From assembly GCA_946183145.1 (NCBI GenBank), contig CAMGZM010000002.1:241280-305279 (forward strand): a stretch of DNA of 64,000 nt, in the 5' to 3' direction. Each line of letters begins with the position of its first letter. The first letter of the stretch is position 1. This DNA is from an uncultured Fretibacterium sp. (GTDB lineage Bacteria; Synergistota; Synergistia; Synergistales; Aminobacteriaceae). Position numbers and translations under genes: made by a program. Positions 17,010 through 25,535 of the stretch are shown here, one piece after another. Under the pieces are notes generated by a model. It made no database searches and was not told where the DNA came from. It was given only the letters and a program-made list of their open reading frames with translations.

Positions 17010-17426
17010 ATGTCAGAAGCAAAATGTATCACACGCACGCGAGTCAGATATGGCGAGACCGACAAAATGGGAGTCGCATATCACGCGCATTATCTTAACT
17101 GGTTTGAGATGGGAAGAAGTGATTTCTGCCGTGCGAACGGTAAGAGCTTTGCGATATGGGAATCAGAGGGCGTATTATTACCTGTCGTAGAGGCTCATTG
17201 CAGGTACAAATCACCGCTGTGTTACGAGGACGAAATACTTATAGAGACAACCGTAACGAAACTCACGAAAGTCAGCGTAGTTTTCTCGTGCAAAGTGCTT
17301 CATGCCGACACCGGGAGAATTGCCGCAGAAGGTTACACAAAACATGCTTTTACGTCTCCTGACGGAAAATTATTGCGTGACGGAAATCCGCTGTATGAAT
17401 GGCTGAATGATTTTCTGAGCGCATGA
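17010..17426 (+). CDS. YbgC/FadM-like acyl-CoA thioesterase (hot-dog fold)
   Basis: A 138-residue protein with the family start RVRYGETDKMGVAYHAHYLNWFEMGR. The Asp in ETDKMG is the catalytic residue of the 4-hydroxybenzoyl-CoA thioesterase family. It would hydrolyse short or medium acyl-CoA, or acyl-ACP, in the cytoplasm. No Tol-Pal genes are next to it. CACGGAGG lies nine bases from the ATG, and two copies of a 22-bp repeat lie upstream. A strong hairpin follows the stop. Confidence 0.88.
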   Translation: MSEAKCITRTRVRYGETDKMGVAYHAHYLNWFEMGRSDFCRANGKSFAIWESEGVLLPVVEAHCRYKSPLCYEDEILIETTVTKLTKVSVVFSCKVLHADTGRIAAEGYTKHAFTSPDGKLLRDGNPLYEWLNDFLSA

Positions 17427-17431
17427 AAAAA

Positions 17432-17457
17432 TCCCCTCGGCTTTCACACCGGGGGGA
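17432..17457. terminator. Hairpin terminator between convergent thioesterase and hpf genes
   Basis: TCCCCTCGG and CCGGGGGGA pair around a CTTTCACA loop. A-rich flanks on one side and TAATTATT on the other let it work in both directions. Confidence 0.75.
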
Positions 17458-17474
17458 TAATTATTCCGTGCTGA

Positions 17475-18002
17475 TTATCTTACGGGTTCAATGAGTCCGT
17501 AGCTGTTTTCACCGCGCTTGTAGACGACGTTAATCTCTCCTGACGCTGCATTCTGGAACACAAAGAACTCATGCCCGACAAGCTCCATCTGCATTACCGC
17601 TTCTGCTGCTTCCATAGGGTGAACTTCTACCTTCTTCACCTTGTCGATAGCCGGCGCGTTTGCGTCATCTTCATCATCAACGCTGAACGAAAATTCCTCG
17701 CCCGCTCCAAGCTGCGCCCTGTCCTTGAGATATGAGTTGTACTTCTTGATCCTCCGCTCAAGGTTCTTCAATGACTGGTCAAAAGCCTTGCGGGGTTCTA
17801 ATGCGTCCTCTTCTGCCCTGAGAATTACACCGTTTGCATTGGCTGTAGTCTCAACGTTGAAGCTGCCTTTGTGGTGCGTTACAACTATCTGGCAGTTCAT
17901 GATACGCCTGAAGAATTTTTCGAGCTTGGATATTTTCTTCTCCATGTAATCCCTGAGCCTGTCATCAATTTCGCACCCGCGCTGCACAAAACGAATGTCC
18001 AT
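17475..18002 (-). CDS. hpf: Ribosome hibernation promoting factor, long form
   Basis: A 175-residue long-form HPF (RaiA/YfiA family). The N-terminal domain (MDIRFVQRGCEIDDRLRDYMEKKISKLEKFF, in part) binds the decoding site of the 30S subunit. An acidic linker (DDEDDANAPAID) leads to the C-terminal dimerisation domain (MEAAEAVMQMELVGHEFFVFQNAASGEINVVYKR). It pairs 70S ribosomes into inactive 100S dimers in slow growth. I chose the ATG at 18002; a GTG at 18014 would add four residues. The AGGTG site nine bases before the ATG is attached to the closing helix of the structured RNA directly upstream. Confidence 0.95.
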   Translation of the reverse strand: MDIRFVQRGCEIDDRLRDYMEKKISKLEKFFRRIMNCQIVVTHHKGSFNVETTANANGVILRAEEDALEPRKAFDQSLKNLERRIKKYNSYLKDRAQLGAGEEFSFSVDDEDDANAPAIDKVKKVEVHPMEAAEAVMQMELVGHEFFVFQNAASGEINVVYKRGENSYGLIEPVR

Positions 18003-18014
18003 TCTGAACGGCAC

Positions 18015-18268
18015 CTGCTACCAAATAAGTGTGTGTTATGTAATGTATCACTTATCGGATTTTTCCTCGTTCTTTCCTTCTTCAAGGCCTTTCCTGCCCC
18101 TTTTTGCAAACGCTACTAAGGTTGGTATGACAGTCCAGAGGCTTTACTTCCCGTGTAGCCCACGGTAGCGGGTATTCTCCCGAAAAATCATTTTTATTAT
18201 GTCAATGTTGCTAAATGTGCCTTATTTCCGCACGACAGCCCGGATGCTTGGTAGCAGATTAACCCTCC
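18015..18268 (-). ncRNA. Structured leader RNA, probable raiA-motif RNA (copy A)
   Basis: Directly upstream of hpf. A 10-bp closing helix joins CTGCTACCAA (18248-18257) with TTGGTAGCAG (18015-18024). A second copy at 42571-42793 has the same order of elements. Compensatory changes support helices: CCGTG/CACGG here (18151-18165) against CCGCA/TGCGG there; ATAAGTG/CACTTAT against AAAAAGTGT/ACACTTTTT; and the ends of the closing helix. The AAGTAAAGCCTCTGGACTG core and GGAAAGAACGAGGAA are nearly invariant. Size, complexity and position before a raiA/hpf gene fit the raiA motif described in Clostridia and Actinobacteria; I cannot confirm the match without a covariance search. Confidence 0.75.
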
Positions 18269-18284
18269 TTTTATCGTTTGTCAA
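18256..18284 (-). promoter_or_regulatory. Promoter-like element at the 5' edge of the hpf leader RNA
   Basis: The minus strand has TTGACA (18279-18284), 17 bases, and TAATCT (18256-18261). The same layout, TTGGCA-17-TAATCT, stands at copy B. The TAATCT overlaps the start of the closing helix, so the true transcription start may instead lie nearer the GGAGGG block. Confidence 0.4.
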
Positions 18285-18342
18285 GCTGTCATCATGATAC
18301 ATTACTGCGTTCATTTCATATTACTGAATATTATATTACATT

Positions 18343-19404
18343 TTATTCTTCCATGCCTGACAATATTATTTCTTCAAGCTCATTTTCACTCACGCTTTTT
18401 ACATCGCACCGCCCTATTTCCGACAAGACTACAAGCTCAAAGCCATTCCCTGAAATTTTGCGGCCGTTGATTAACGCTTGGGATATTTCACGCGCCGTGA
18501 ATCTCCTGCATTCTGACGGCAGATTGTTTCTTGAAAGCGCATTAAGGATTCTTGCTGACGTATCTTCATTGCACCATTCATGTTTTGCTGAAGCGCGAGC
18601 CGTTATCCCGATTCCCTGAGCGAGTGCGAGTCCGTGCTGAACTTCATAGCCGCTCAGAGTCTCGATCGCATTCCCCAGAGCATAGCCGAGGCATTTCGTA
18701 CGCATTTCGGGACTCAAACCTGCACGGTATTTTATGCAGCCTTCTATGATTTTCTCCGTGTTGCTTGCGGCATCTCCGCGCTCGAATATCCTGAACAGTT
18801 CTTCGCCTGACATTATTGCTGTCTTGAGAGCCTCTGCGATTCCTGATTTATATTCCTCCGGTGAAAGTGTCGCTAAACACTCCGTATCACAGATTACGAG
18901 CGAGGGACGGCACGACATTCCTGCAAGATTTTTCCCCGCGCTGAGGTTGAGAAATGCGCTCTGCCACGCTGAAGCCTCAATCATTCCCGCCAATGTTGTC
19001 GGAACAAGCACGAGCTTTACGCCGCCCATGTAGCAGCCCGCCGCGAATCCCACAGTTTCACAGACGACTCCGCCGCCAATCGCCGCAACGATACATTTCT
19101 CGGAGAGTCCTAATCCGGCCATGTCATCAAGAAGTTTTGAGACTGTGCTGAAATTCTTTGCGCCTTCATGGGAGTCTATTATCAGCTCGCAGACTCGTAT
19201 CTTCATTCCTTCAGGCTTTGGGCATTCCTGGAAATTCATTATGACTTTAGGCAGATAAAGCCCTGATACTTTTTCGTCCGTAACGATTAATATTTCCGTG
19301 TAAGACTCTTCTGCAAGCCTCAATATTTCGACACCGAGAAGATTTATTATCCCCCGGCGTATTCTTATACTGTAACCGTCATTAGCTTTTACATTCGCGG
19401 GCAT
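18343..19404 (-). CDS. 3-dehydroquinate synthase-like protein with altered catalytic residues
   Basis: A 353-residue protein with the AroB fold: NAD-binding GGGV near residue 110, VPTTLAGM, GKNLAG and a GIAEALKTAIM helix. Several residues needed by AroB are changed. GGGVxD is GGGVVCE. The DSSVGGKTG loop is EASAWQSAF, losing the active-site Lys. The NFGHTxGHAxE zinc block is CLGYALGNAIE, so Asn, His and His are replaced by Cys, Tyr and Asn. The later HG ligand (VQHGLALAQG) is kept. It may have a different cyclase substrate or be catalytically inactive. No other shikimate gene is adjacent. I therefore do not assign aroB. Confidence 0.75.
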   Translation of the reverse strand: MPANVKANDGYSIRIRRGIINLLGVEILRLAEESYTEILIVTDEKVSGLYLPKVIMNFQECPKPEGMKIRVCELIIDSHEGAKNFSTVSKLLDDMAGLGLSEKCIVAAIGGGVVCETVGFAAGCYMGGVKLVLVPTTLAGMIEASAWQSAFLNLSAGKNLAGMSCRPSLVICDTECLATLSPEEYKSGIAEALKTAIMSGEELFRIFERGDAASNTEKIIEGCIKYRAGLSPEMRTKCLGYALGNAIETLSGYEVQHGLALAQGIGITARASAKHEWCNEDTSARILNALSRNNLPSECRRFTAREISQALINGRKISGNGFELVVLSEIGRCDVKSVSENELEEIILSGMEE

Positions 19405-19434
19405 TTGTTCATTTCAATCCTTCCTGCAAAAAAA

Positions 19435-19473
19435 AGCACCTCCCGAAATCCTTTGACTGATTCAGAAGGTGCT
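19435..19473 (-). terminator. Hairpin terminator downstream of a 30-codon ORF
   Basis: A perfect AGCACCT / AGGTGCT stem is followed on the minus strand by a run of nine T. It lies 35 bases after the stop of a small hydrophobic ORF and before the AroB-like gene. Confidence 0.7.
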
Positions 19474-19508
19474 GTGCTGCCTGTGTGTAAATGTGTGAAT
19501 TTGTCCCC

Positions 19509-19601
19509 TTACGTCAGCCAAAGAAATTTAAGCCTCTGATAAAAGTACCAGAAGTAAAAGCTCATGAAGTAAATTGCTGATGCAAGATTGATTCTGTTCA
19601 C
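19509..19601 (-). CDS. Possible 30-residue hydrophobic small protein
   Basis: The minus strand encodes 30 residues from a GTG: an N-terminal polar stretch, then IYFMSFYFWYFYQRLKFLWLT. It is rich in Phe, Tyr and Trp, as in membrane-inserted peptides. A GAGGAG site lies 13 bases before the GTG, slightly far. A strong terminator follows the stop. It fills the 338-base gap between the surface-protein and AroB-like genes. No family is recognised; the ORF could be chance. Confidence 0.35.
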   Translation of the reverse strand: MNRINLASAIYFMSFYFWYFYQRLKFLWLT

Positions 19602-19682
19602 TGTGATAAATTAACTCCTCTTAAAATTTGAAACGTCAGAATAATTACACAACGCCGCAAAATTGTCAACCGCATGAAAAAA

Positions 19683-19707
19683 CACCCCGCCTTTTTCAGA
19701 CAGGGTG
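19683..19707 (-). terminator. Terminator of the Ig-like surface protein gene
   Basis: On the minus strand CACCC and GGGTG flank a 15-base loop and are followed by TTTTTT. It lies 36 bases after the stop codon. Confidence 0.7.
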
Positions 19708-19742
19708 CTTTTGTTACTCGTTAATTATCTGAGAGATTCCGT

Positions 19743-22700
19743 TTACTTTTCTGCGGGAGTCTCTGCTGCGTTCTCAATTGCCTGTTCTGTTACTGTGTCT
19801 CCTTCTTCTGCCTCATCGAGTGAAGTCTTTGCGTCTCCTGCTAACGGTGCTTTGACCGCTATAACAGGCGCGTAAGTTACTTCAGCTTCGAGCCACGGCG
19901 ACACAACAACTTTCTTGCTTTCCGGGACTGCGTAAATCTCAGCTCCGGCCTCATCGTAGAACTCAGCGATTGAGTCATCCTCTGTGCTTTCAGCGTTGCG
20001 CGGGAATGCGAACCACACAAGCTCGGCTCCTTCTGCTGCTGCCTCATCGAGCGAAACTATATCAAGATCGTACTGCCCTGACGCGTCTGTCGTGATTTCC
20101 GGGAGAATTGCCGCAATGACATATCCGCCCTCAGAAAGTGCTTTGCGTTCTGCCTGAGTGAGTCCTGACTCTGTACGCGCACGGCCGTATGTTACTGTGC
20201 CTTCACCAGCTGCAAGCTCTTCTTCTTCAGCAGCAAGCTCTTCTTCAGCAACTTCTTCTTCCTCGGCTGTTTCCTTTGCAAGCTCTTTGTCTTCTGCAAG
20301 CTCTTCGGGAAGCGCGTCCTTCTCCGCAGGAAGTGCAGTTGTGCCGACATCATAAGGCGTTACGTCAATCGAAACTTTGTACGTTGTCGATGCGTTCGTT
20401 GAAGTATTCGTTGCTGTTACTCCGACAACTGTCCAGAAATGATCTGCATTGAGTCCGTCCGCTGCGTACTTTGCTCTTTCCTTCGCGGAAATATCTGCGC
20501 TCGCTAACCCTTTGCCTACCGTTACTGTTACTGTAGCTTTCTTATTCTTGTTTGTAGGCTTGATTGCCGCTGTAACTTTTCCGGTCGGCCTAGTGCTGAT
20601 TGCCCACTTCATTCCGGTGTCGCCCGTCATGGCCCAGTCCTCAATCTCAAATGTTACTGTGCCTGTTTTCGCTGATGTCTTATTGGCCGTAATATCCAGC
20701 TTTCCTGAACCGCTCTGGTATACAGGAGCCTTGAACGCCGGCGCGGGGTCTCTTATGACAATCTTCACATTGCCGTTTATCGCTGTGCCGATATTGTCCG
20801 CTGACACTTTGAGCGTTGCGCCCTTTGTCGCGCAGATGTCTGCCGGTGATTCCAAGCCGTCAACATCAATCACGCCGTAATTGCGGTCAGTTGTTGACGT
20901 TGCTACCTTGATTTTCTCAAGAGGCTTGACGGTAGTTTTTCCGCCGTAAATTCCCCACTTCACATCAGCGGTCTTGTCAGTCGTAAGAATATCCGTCATC
21001 AGTGTTGCATCTCCTGACAGCTTCTTATCAGTACTCTGAACCTGGAAAATGATCGTCTTCGTCATCATCTTAGGCTTTTTGCCCTTGACTCCGATTGTCG
21101 CTGCTACTGGTGTAGAATTTCCGGCCGCGTTTTTGGCTGTAAACATTACTGTGAGCGGCAAGTATAAACCGTTTGTATCTTTCGTTGCGCCCGTTGCAGT
21201 ACCCCTGATTGTTCCTGTCTTAGCATCAAATGAAAGCCCTAAATCATTCGAGATTTTCGCAAGAGAAGTATCATCAATCGACCACGTTATAGTCTTTGAG
21301 CCTTTCGCGGCGAGCTTGAAGTTCATCGTCTTGCCGATTTCGATCTCTTTCGTGCGGGATTTGACAGGGGTGGTGATTGTCGGTGCTACGAGTCCCCTTA
21401 TCGTAACCTTGCGCGAGTACTTCTTCTTCGTCTGCGGGTTCGTAAGCGTTACGGTGAAGAGTGTGCTTGTCTCTTTGCCGCTTGTAGGAGTTCCTGAGAT
21501 TGTCAAAGTTCCGTCTGCTGATTCTGCTTTCAGGCCGTTCTTTGTCGTGCCGATTTTCGGATTTGTCGAGAACTCTAACGGCTTGTCCCCGTTCGCTGTA
21601 AACACTATCTCGGTAATTGGAGTTCCGGCAGGACCTTCAACAGTAATATCCTTTGAGGCTAAAGCATCGTTCCGATAAATCGCAGGTGATGCGCCAGTTA
21701 CGCCGACTTTGTAGACCTTTGTTATAGCATCGCTTGCTCCGTTGTCCGCTGTGATTGTGAGAGGTATTCCCGCAAGCGCAAATCCCTGGTCTGCCGCATA
21801 TCCCACAAGAAGCTCCGTTGCTGAGCCGTTTGTCCGCTTTTTGATGGTGAATGTAGGTGTACCATCAGCTTTTTTTGTTGCAGGAAGCGCGGTTCCGCCT
21901 TCAGCGTCTTCGTCAGTTACGGCTATCGTAATATCTTCCTCACCGAGTGAAAGTTTCTTTGCGTCAGCTGAGGTAATGAGTGCTGTAACGGTGATGGGCT
22001 GTGTACCCGTGAGGCTGATTATGTGCCTCTCGCCTTCCAAGTCAGCATTTTCGCCAGTGCCCTCAAAGTCATTGATTCTCGATGTCATGAACCTTGGAGC
22101 AATTCCCTTGACTTTGATAGGAACTTCCTTTGTTATAGCATTTTCGCCCTTAAACGCAGGGTTCTCCGCCGTTATCGTGGCTTTCAGCGTAAGAATGTAC
22201 TTGTCAGCCGCTGTAGGCGTTGCGCCGGGGAATTTGTTGAGCATTCCTGTTATCGCCATTTTGTCTTTGTCGAATGTGAGGTAATACTCGTCTTCATCCT
22301 CCGGGAAATTCGCTCCTCTTGACGCAGGAAGTGCGCCGCCAGCATCACTTGAAACTTCAATCGTGACATCTACAGAAGCATCAAGCCCGGTAACGTTGAT
22401 TTTCCCGTTGTAGTTGCTCCCGATTGTGTACTGGGGCAGGGCGTTCGTCTTGATTTGAGGCTCAGCGTAAACCGTAATCTTTTTTGTGATTGAGTCCTTT
22501 GTGCCGAATGTCCTGTTAGCCGCGGTTATCGTGTAGGTATGATCCTTCTTTGTCTCTTTCGTGAAGCTGCCTGTGAGATATGCTTTCGTGTCAAAGCTGA
22601 CTGACTTGTCGACTGAGAGCTTCATACCCGCAGGAAGCCCGCTCGCTGACCACGTTATAGGACCGGGGTACGCATAGAGCGCGATTGTGTGTGCGGGGTC

Positions 22701-24254
22701 TTCTTTCTTGTTAGACGGGAGCCTTCCTGACCTCTTAGCCTTTGCTCCTGCAATTCCGGGCAGTGCTTCACTCTCGGTGGTTATCGCTTCAGCGTCTGCA
22801 GAATCGCCAACTTTGTAGATACCTTCAGGAAGTTCCTTATCTGCGCCTTCAGCATAACTTATTTTCACCTTGTCGCCGTCAGCAAGGTCAACGTTCATGT
22901 AGAACGTAACAGAGTCAGAACCCGCGCCGTTTTTCGCCGTAACAGAAACAGGGAATCTCTTGATGGTCTGAGCCATAACATCGGCAACCTTAATCTTGAA
23001 CGGATCATCTTCAGTTGCATCTACAGACTCAAAGCCGTCCGGAAGTTTCGAGACGCTCCATGTTATAGTGCCGGGGCCGCTGCATTCAAACTCAAGCTCT
23101 GTATTTGCAGGAGTAATTTTCCCGTCTGTGTTCGATATGGTGAGGTTAGCGTCATCAAAATCTCCCTGTATATCGCCCTTGTTCGTGATTGTGGGGGCTA
23201 CTGCTTTGACGGTAATCGGCAGCTCTACAGTATCTGATTTTGAGTCATCAGTCTTAAGCGGGGAGTTAACAGCGAATGAAAGCTTTATTTCCTTGTCCCT
23301 TGAGGCCGCGAACTTTAAAGTGTCATTATCTTTGTCGGCTGTCGTGAGCGTTCCGGAAATTGTCCCCGTCTCAGCGTCAAACGTAAATCCTGTTAAGCCT
23401 GCTGCTGTCAGCTTTTCAGTAGCAATTACATCAGAGTCCCAAGTTACAGGGTAGCCAGTGAATCCGCCTGAAGCCGAGAGCTTGAACGAGTACTCTTTGC
23501 CCCATGTTATGTCGGGGATTTTCTTTGTAGTTACTTTAGCCTTCTCGAAAACTCTCAGGGTATAAGGCCCGCTTTTTGATGTGCCGGAATTGTTCTTTAC
23601 GGTTACCATGATGCCGCTGAACACGCCGGCTCTTGTGGGTTTTCCGCTGAGCTTGATTTCTACATTGTTCTCAGAATCAGTATCGCCCTCTACGTTGCTC
23701 TTGTTGTCAAATTCGGCTTTGATTCCAGCAGGAAGCCCTGTTACGGTGTATGTTACCGGGAGAGTTGCTGTTGTCTTGAACACAACTTTGTCTGCTTCCA
23801 TATCCGTATCGACAAGCATACCGGCTTTGTTTGTTTCGTCAATAAGCTCGTCAAGGTCATAGCCGTCCAGTCCGTCAGCAACGATGTCTCCGGGAGCTTT
23901 CGGCTTTACTCTGATGGTGTATGTCCTTGTCGCCTCGATGGTCTTCTCCTCCTCGTTAGCATCCGTATAAGTTCCCGTTGCTGTAACCTTGAACGTGTAG
24001 CTGCCTGTTTTCCCAGCTGCATCTGAGGTGAATTTTCCGTTTGCGAAGCTGATTCCTCCCGCTTCTTCCGGGTCAACTGTCCACGTAACACTGTCGAGGT
24101 CTTCCTCATAAAAGTCAAGCTCTTCATTAACAGGATCACCTTTTGTTACGTCCGCGATTTTTGACGTGTTTATGCGCAGTCTCGGAGTCGCCCACGCGCT
24201 GAACGCGAAGAGCATCACCAAAACCAGCGCAAGCCCTGTAATACGTTTTTTCAT
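19743..24254 (-). CDS. Very large secreted surface protein with repeated Ig-like domains
   Basis: A 1503-residue protein starting with a signal peptide (MKKRITGLALVLVMLFAFSAWA). I chose the ATG at 24254 because AGGAGG lies nine bases upstream; the longer ORF start at 24299 lacks a site. Most of the length is a run of about ten beta-rich modules with the He_PIG/putative-Ig signature: a W- or G-initiated strand, LP-G--, then SGTPT or SGKPTRAG. A Glu/Ala-rich segment (about 1330-1365) follows, then a C-terminal domain with LPEITTDASGQYDLDIVSL and VTYAPVIAVKAPL. No LPXTG, Synerg-CTERM or membrane anchor is visible. An adhesin or surface-layer role is likely. It is transcribed alone. Confidence 0.85.
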   Translation of the reverse strand: MKKRITGLALVLVMLFAFSAWATPRLRINTSKIADVTKGDPVNEELDFYEEDLDSVTWTVDPEEAGGISFANGKFTSDAAGKTGSYTFKVTATGTYTDANEEEKTIEATRTYTIRVKPKAPGDIVADGLDGYDLDELIDETNKAGMLVDTDMEADKVVFKTTATLPVTYTVTGLPAGIKAEFDNKSNVEGDTDSENNVEIKLSGKPTRAGVFSGIMVTVKNNSGTSKSGPYTLRVFEKAKVTTKKIPDITWGKEYSFKLSASGGFTGYPVTWDSDVIATEKLTAAGLTGFTFDAETGTISGTLTTADKDNDTLKFAASRDKEIKLSFAVNSPLKTDDSKSDTVELPITVKAVAPTITNKGDIQGDFDDANLTISNTDGKITPANTELEFECSGPGTITWSVSKLPDGFESVDATEDDPFKIKVADVMAQTIKRFPVSVTAKNGAGSDSVTFYMNVDLADGDKVKISYAEGADKELPEGIYKVGDSADAEAITTESEALPGIAGAKAKRSGRLPSNKKEDPAHTIALYAYPGPITWSASGLPAGMKLSVDKSVSFDTKAYLTGSFTKETKKDHTYTITAANRTFGTKDSITKKITVYAEPQIKTNALPQYTIGSNYNGKINVTGLDASVDVTIEVSSDAGGALPASRGANFPEDEDEYYLTFDKDKMAITGMLNKFPGATPTAADKYILTLKATITAENPAFKGENAITKEVPIKVKGIAPRFMTSRINDFEGTGENADLEGERHIISLTGTQPITVTALITSADAKKLSLGEEDITIAVTDEDAEGGTALPATKKADGTPTFTIKKRTNGSATELLVGYAADQGFALAGIPLTITADNGASDAITKVYKVGVTGASPAIYRNDALASKDITVEGPAGTPITEIVFTANGDKPLEFSTNPKIGTTKNGLKAESADGTLTISGTPTSGKETSTLFTVTLTNPQTKKKYSRKVTIRGLVAPTITTPVKSRTKEIEIGKTMNFKLAAKGSKTITWSIDDTSLAKISNDLGLSFDAKTGTIRGTATGATKDTNGLYLPLTVMFTAKNAAGNSTPVAATIGVKGKKPKMMTKTIIFQVQSTDKKLSGDATLMTDILTTDKTADVKWGIYGGKTTVKPLEKIKVATSTTDRNYGVIDVDGLESPADICATKGATLKVSADNIGTAINGNVKIVIRDPAPAFKAPVYQSGSGKLDITANKTSAKTGTVTFEIEDWAMTGDTGMKWAISTRPTGKVTAAIKPTNKNKKATVTVTVGKGLASADISAKERAKYAADGLNADHFWTVVGVTATNTSTNASTTYKVSIDVTPYDVGTTALPAEKDALPEELAEDKELAKETAEEEEVAEEELAAEEEELAAGEGTVTYGRARTESGLTQAERKALSEGGYVIAAILPEITTDASGQYDLDIVSLDEAAAEGAELVWFAFPRNAESTEDDSIAEFYDEAGAEIYAVPESKKVVVSPWLEAEVTYAPVIAVKAPLAGDAKTSLDEAEEGDTVTEQAIENAAETPAEK

Positions 24255-24811
24255 AACTGCTAAACCTCCTTGTCTTTTCTTCCCATTAATATTATGCAAG
24301 AAATTTCGGGATGAAAAATTAATGAAATCCTTTCTCCTTTAGGCACAAAACTTAATGCCCTGCCCCTATACGCAAGTTTGTTTGTGATTTTGACCGCCTC
24401 CCTGAAGTTATGATGAATTAATTTTGCACTGACAGCCATAAACTTTAACAGCAAAAAACCTTCCTCCTGAAAAAATTTCTGCCATCGTTCAAAGCTGTAT
24501 GCTTGCTTAAAGAAATTTGGGGATACAAATAGCATTCCATTTTTCACGATATTTTTCGGCAATTGCGCGATAACTATTTAATTTGCCGATTAAAGCGAGA
24601 AAATTTTATCACGGATTGAGATTTGAGTCCGTTGCTTTTGAAGCCCGTTTTGCTTTTGAGATTTTTGGGACTGAAGACTCGATTTTGCTTTGGGATTTTT
24701 TTGACAAAGACACCGAATCGATTTTGAGTCTTTTGGGATTCAACAGCCGAATGAAAATTTGGGTATGCGGATATAATAACAGCATCTTAAAGCTGAGGGG
24801 GAATTCTGAAA
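24255..24811. other. 557-base spacer without a supported gene
   Basis: The left part is the upstream region of the surface-protein gene. A 100-codon minus-strand ORF there (24260-24562) has no ribosome-binding site or family likeness and runs into the next gene start. The right part (24600-24740) is built of irregular GATTTTG / GAGTC / CTTTTG units sharing a 13-mer with 16578-16590. A TATAAT at 24772-24777 may serve the cupin gene. Confidence 0.5.
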
Positions 24812-25192
24812 ATGGTACGTGAAGTAAAAGGAGTCGAAGCGGAAAATCTTGCGGGCGGAAAAGGCAAGGCGATGCGTTATGTGATAGTTCCGCCGAAAGA
24901 GCTTAACGGACATGGCCGGCTTTATGCGCGTATAGTGCTTGCGCCTGGTTCGAGCGTGGGATGGCATCAGCATGTGAACGACACAGAGCCGTACTACATC
25001 CTGCGGGGCGAGGGGGATTTCATCGAGGGAGATTCGGAGAATGAACGCAGGGTTACTCATGTTCACGCGGGAGAAGTGTGCGTGATTCGCGTAGGTCAGT
25101 GGCACTCTCTAGAGAATAATTCTGACGGTGAGCTTGAGTTTATCGCGCTGATCTACAACAAGCCGGGGTATGACAATCTGAAAGGGGAATAA
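24812..25192 (+). CDS. Cupin-domain protein
   Basis: A 126-residue single-domain cupin. Motif 1 is visible as GWHQHVNDTEPYYILRGEGDF (two His and a Glu as metal ligands) and motif 2 as HVHAGEVCVIRVGQWHSLEN. Such proteins bind a divalent metal and act as isomerases, sugar or small-acid binding proteins or simple dioxygenases; the substrate cannot be told. The ATG has a GAGGGGGA site eight bases before it. It is followed after two bases by the DUF1902 gene. Confidence 0.85.
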   Translation: MVREVKGVEAENLAGGKGKAMRYVIVPPKELNGHGRLYARIVLAPGSSVGWHQHVNDTEPYYILRGEGDFIEGDSENERRVTHVHAGEVCVIRVGQWHSLENNSDGELEFIALIYNKPGYDNLKGE

Positions 25193-25194
25193 TA

Positions 25195-25419
25195 ATGCAG
25201 TGCAAAGTGAAAATTCTCTGGGACAATGAAGCGGATATATGGGTTGCTAAGAGCGATGATTTGCCCGGCCTCGCGCTTGAATCAGGGTCATGCGATGCGT
25301 TAATTGAGAAGGTGAAATATATTGTGCCTGAGCTTTTAGACATGAATGACATCAAGGCTGATTTCTGCGATATTAATTTTGTAGCTGACAGATTAGAGCG
25401 TGTATTAATAACCCAGTGA
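25195..25419 (+). CDS. DUF1902-family small protein, HicB-like fold
   Basis: A 74-residue protein with the DUF1902/HicB-type start: KVKILWDNEADIWVAKSDDLPGLALES, then a helix (CDALIEKVKYIVPELL). These resemble antitoxins with a degraded RNase-H-like fold. No HicA-type toxin lies beside it, and its partner here is the cupin gene two bases upstream. A GGGGA site stands before the ATG. Function is unknown. Confidence 0.7.
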   Translation: MQCKVKILWDNEADIWVAKSDDLPGLALESGSCDALIEKVKYIVPELLDMNDIKADFCDINFVADRLERVLITQ

Positions 25420-25469
25420 GAATTTTTGCTGAACACATTTACAATCAAAATACAGATTCAGATAAGGAA

Positions 25470-25499
25470 TTGACATTAAGCGCGTGTATTTGCTAAGAT
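25470..25499 (+). promoter_or_regulatory. Promoter of the str/S10 translation cluster
   Basis: TTGACA (25470-25475), an 18-base spacer and TAAGAT (25494-25499). Transcription would begin near 25506, about 30 bases before the GGAGGG block of the rpsL leader. Confidence 0.6.
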
Positions 25500-25535
25500 T
25501 AACAGGCTGTTTCAGCATCTATAAATGTTCAGGAA

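Noticed and set aside
20158..23862. Several long plus-strand ORFs opposite the surface protein gene
   Set aside because: They are Val/Ser/Phe-rich shadows of the Thr/Lys/Asp-rich repeats on the minus strand, lack ribosome sites and resemble no family.
24260..24562. 100-codon minus-strand ORF before the surface protein gene
   Set aside because: No ribosome-binding site, no recognisable family, ordinary composition for a chance frame, and its end overlaps the signal peptide start of the real gene.
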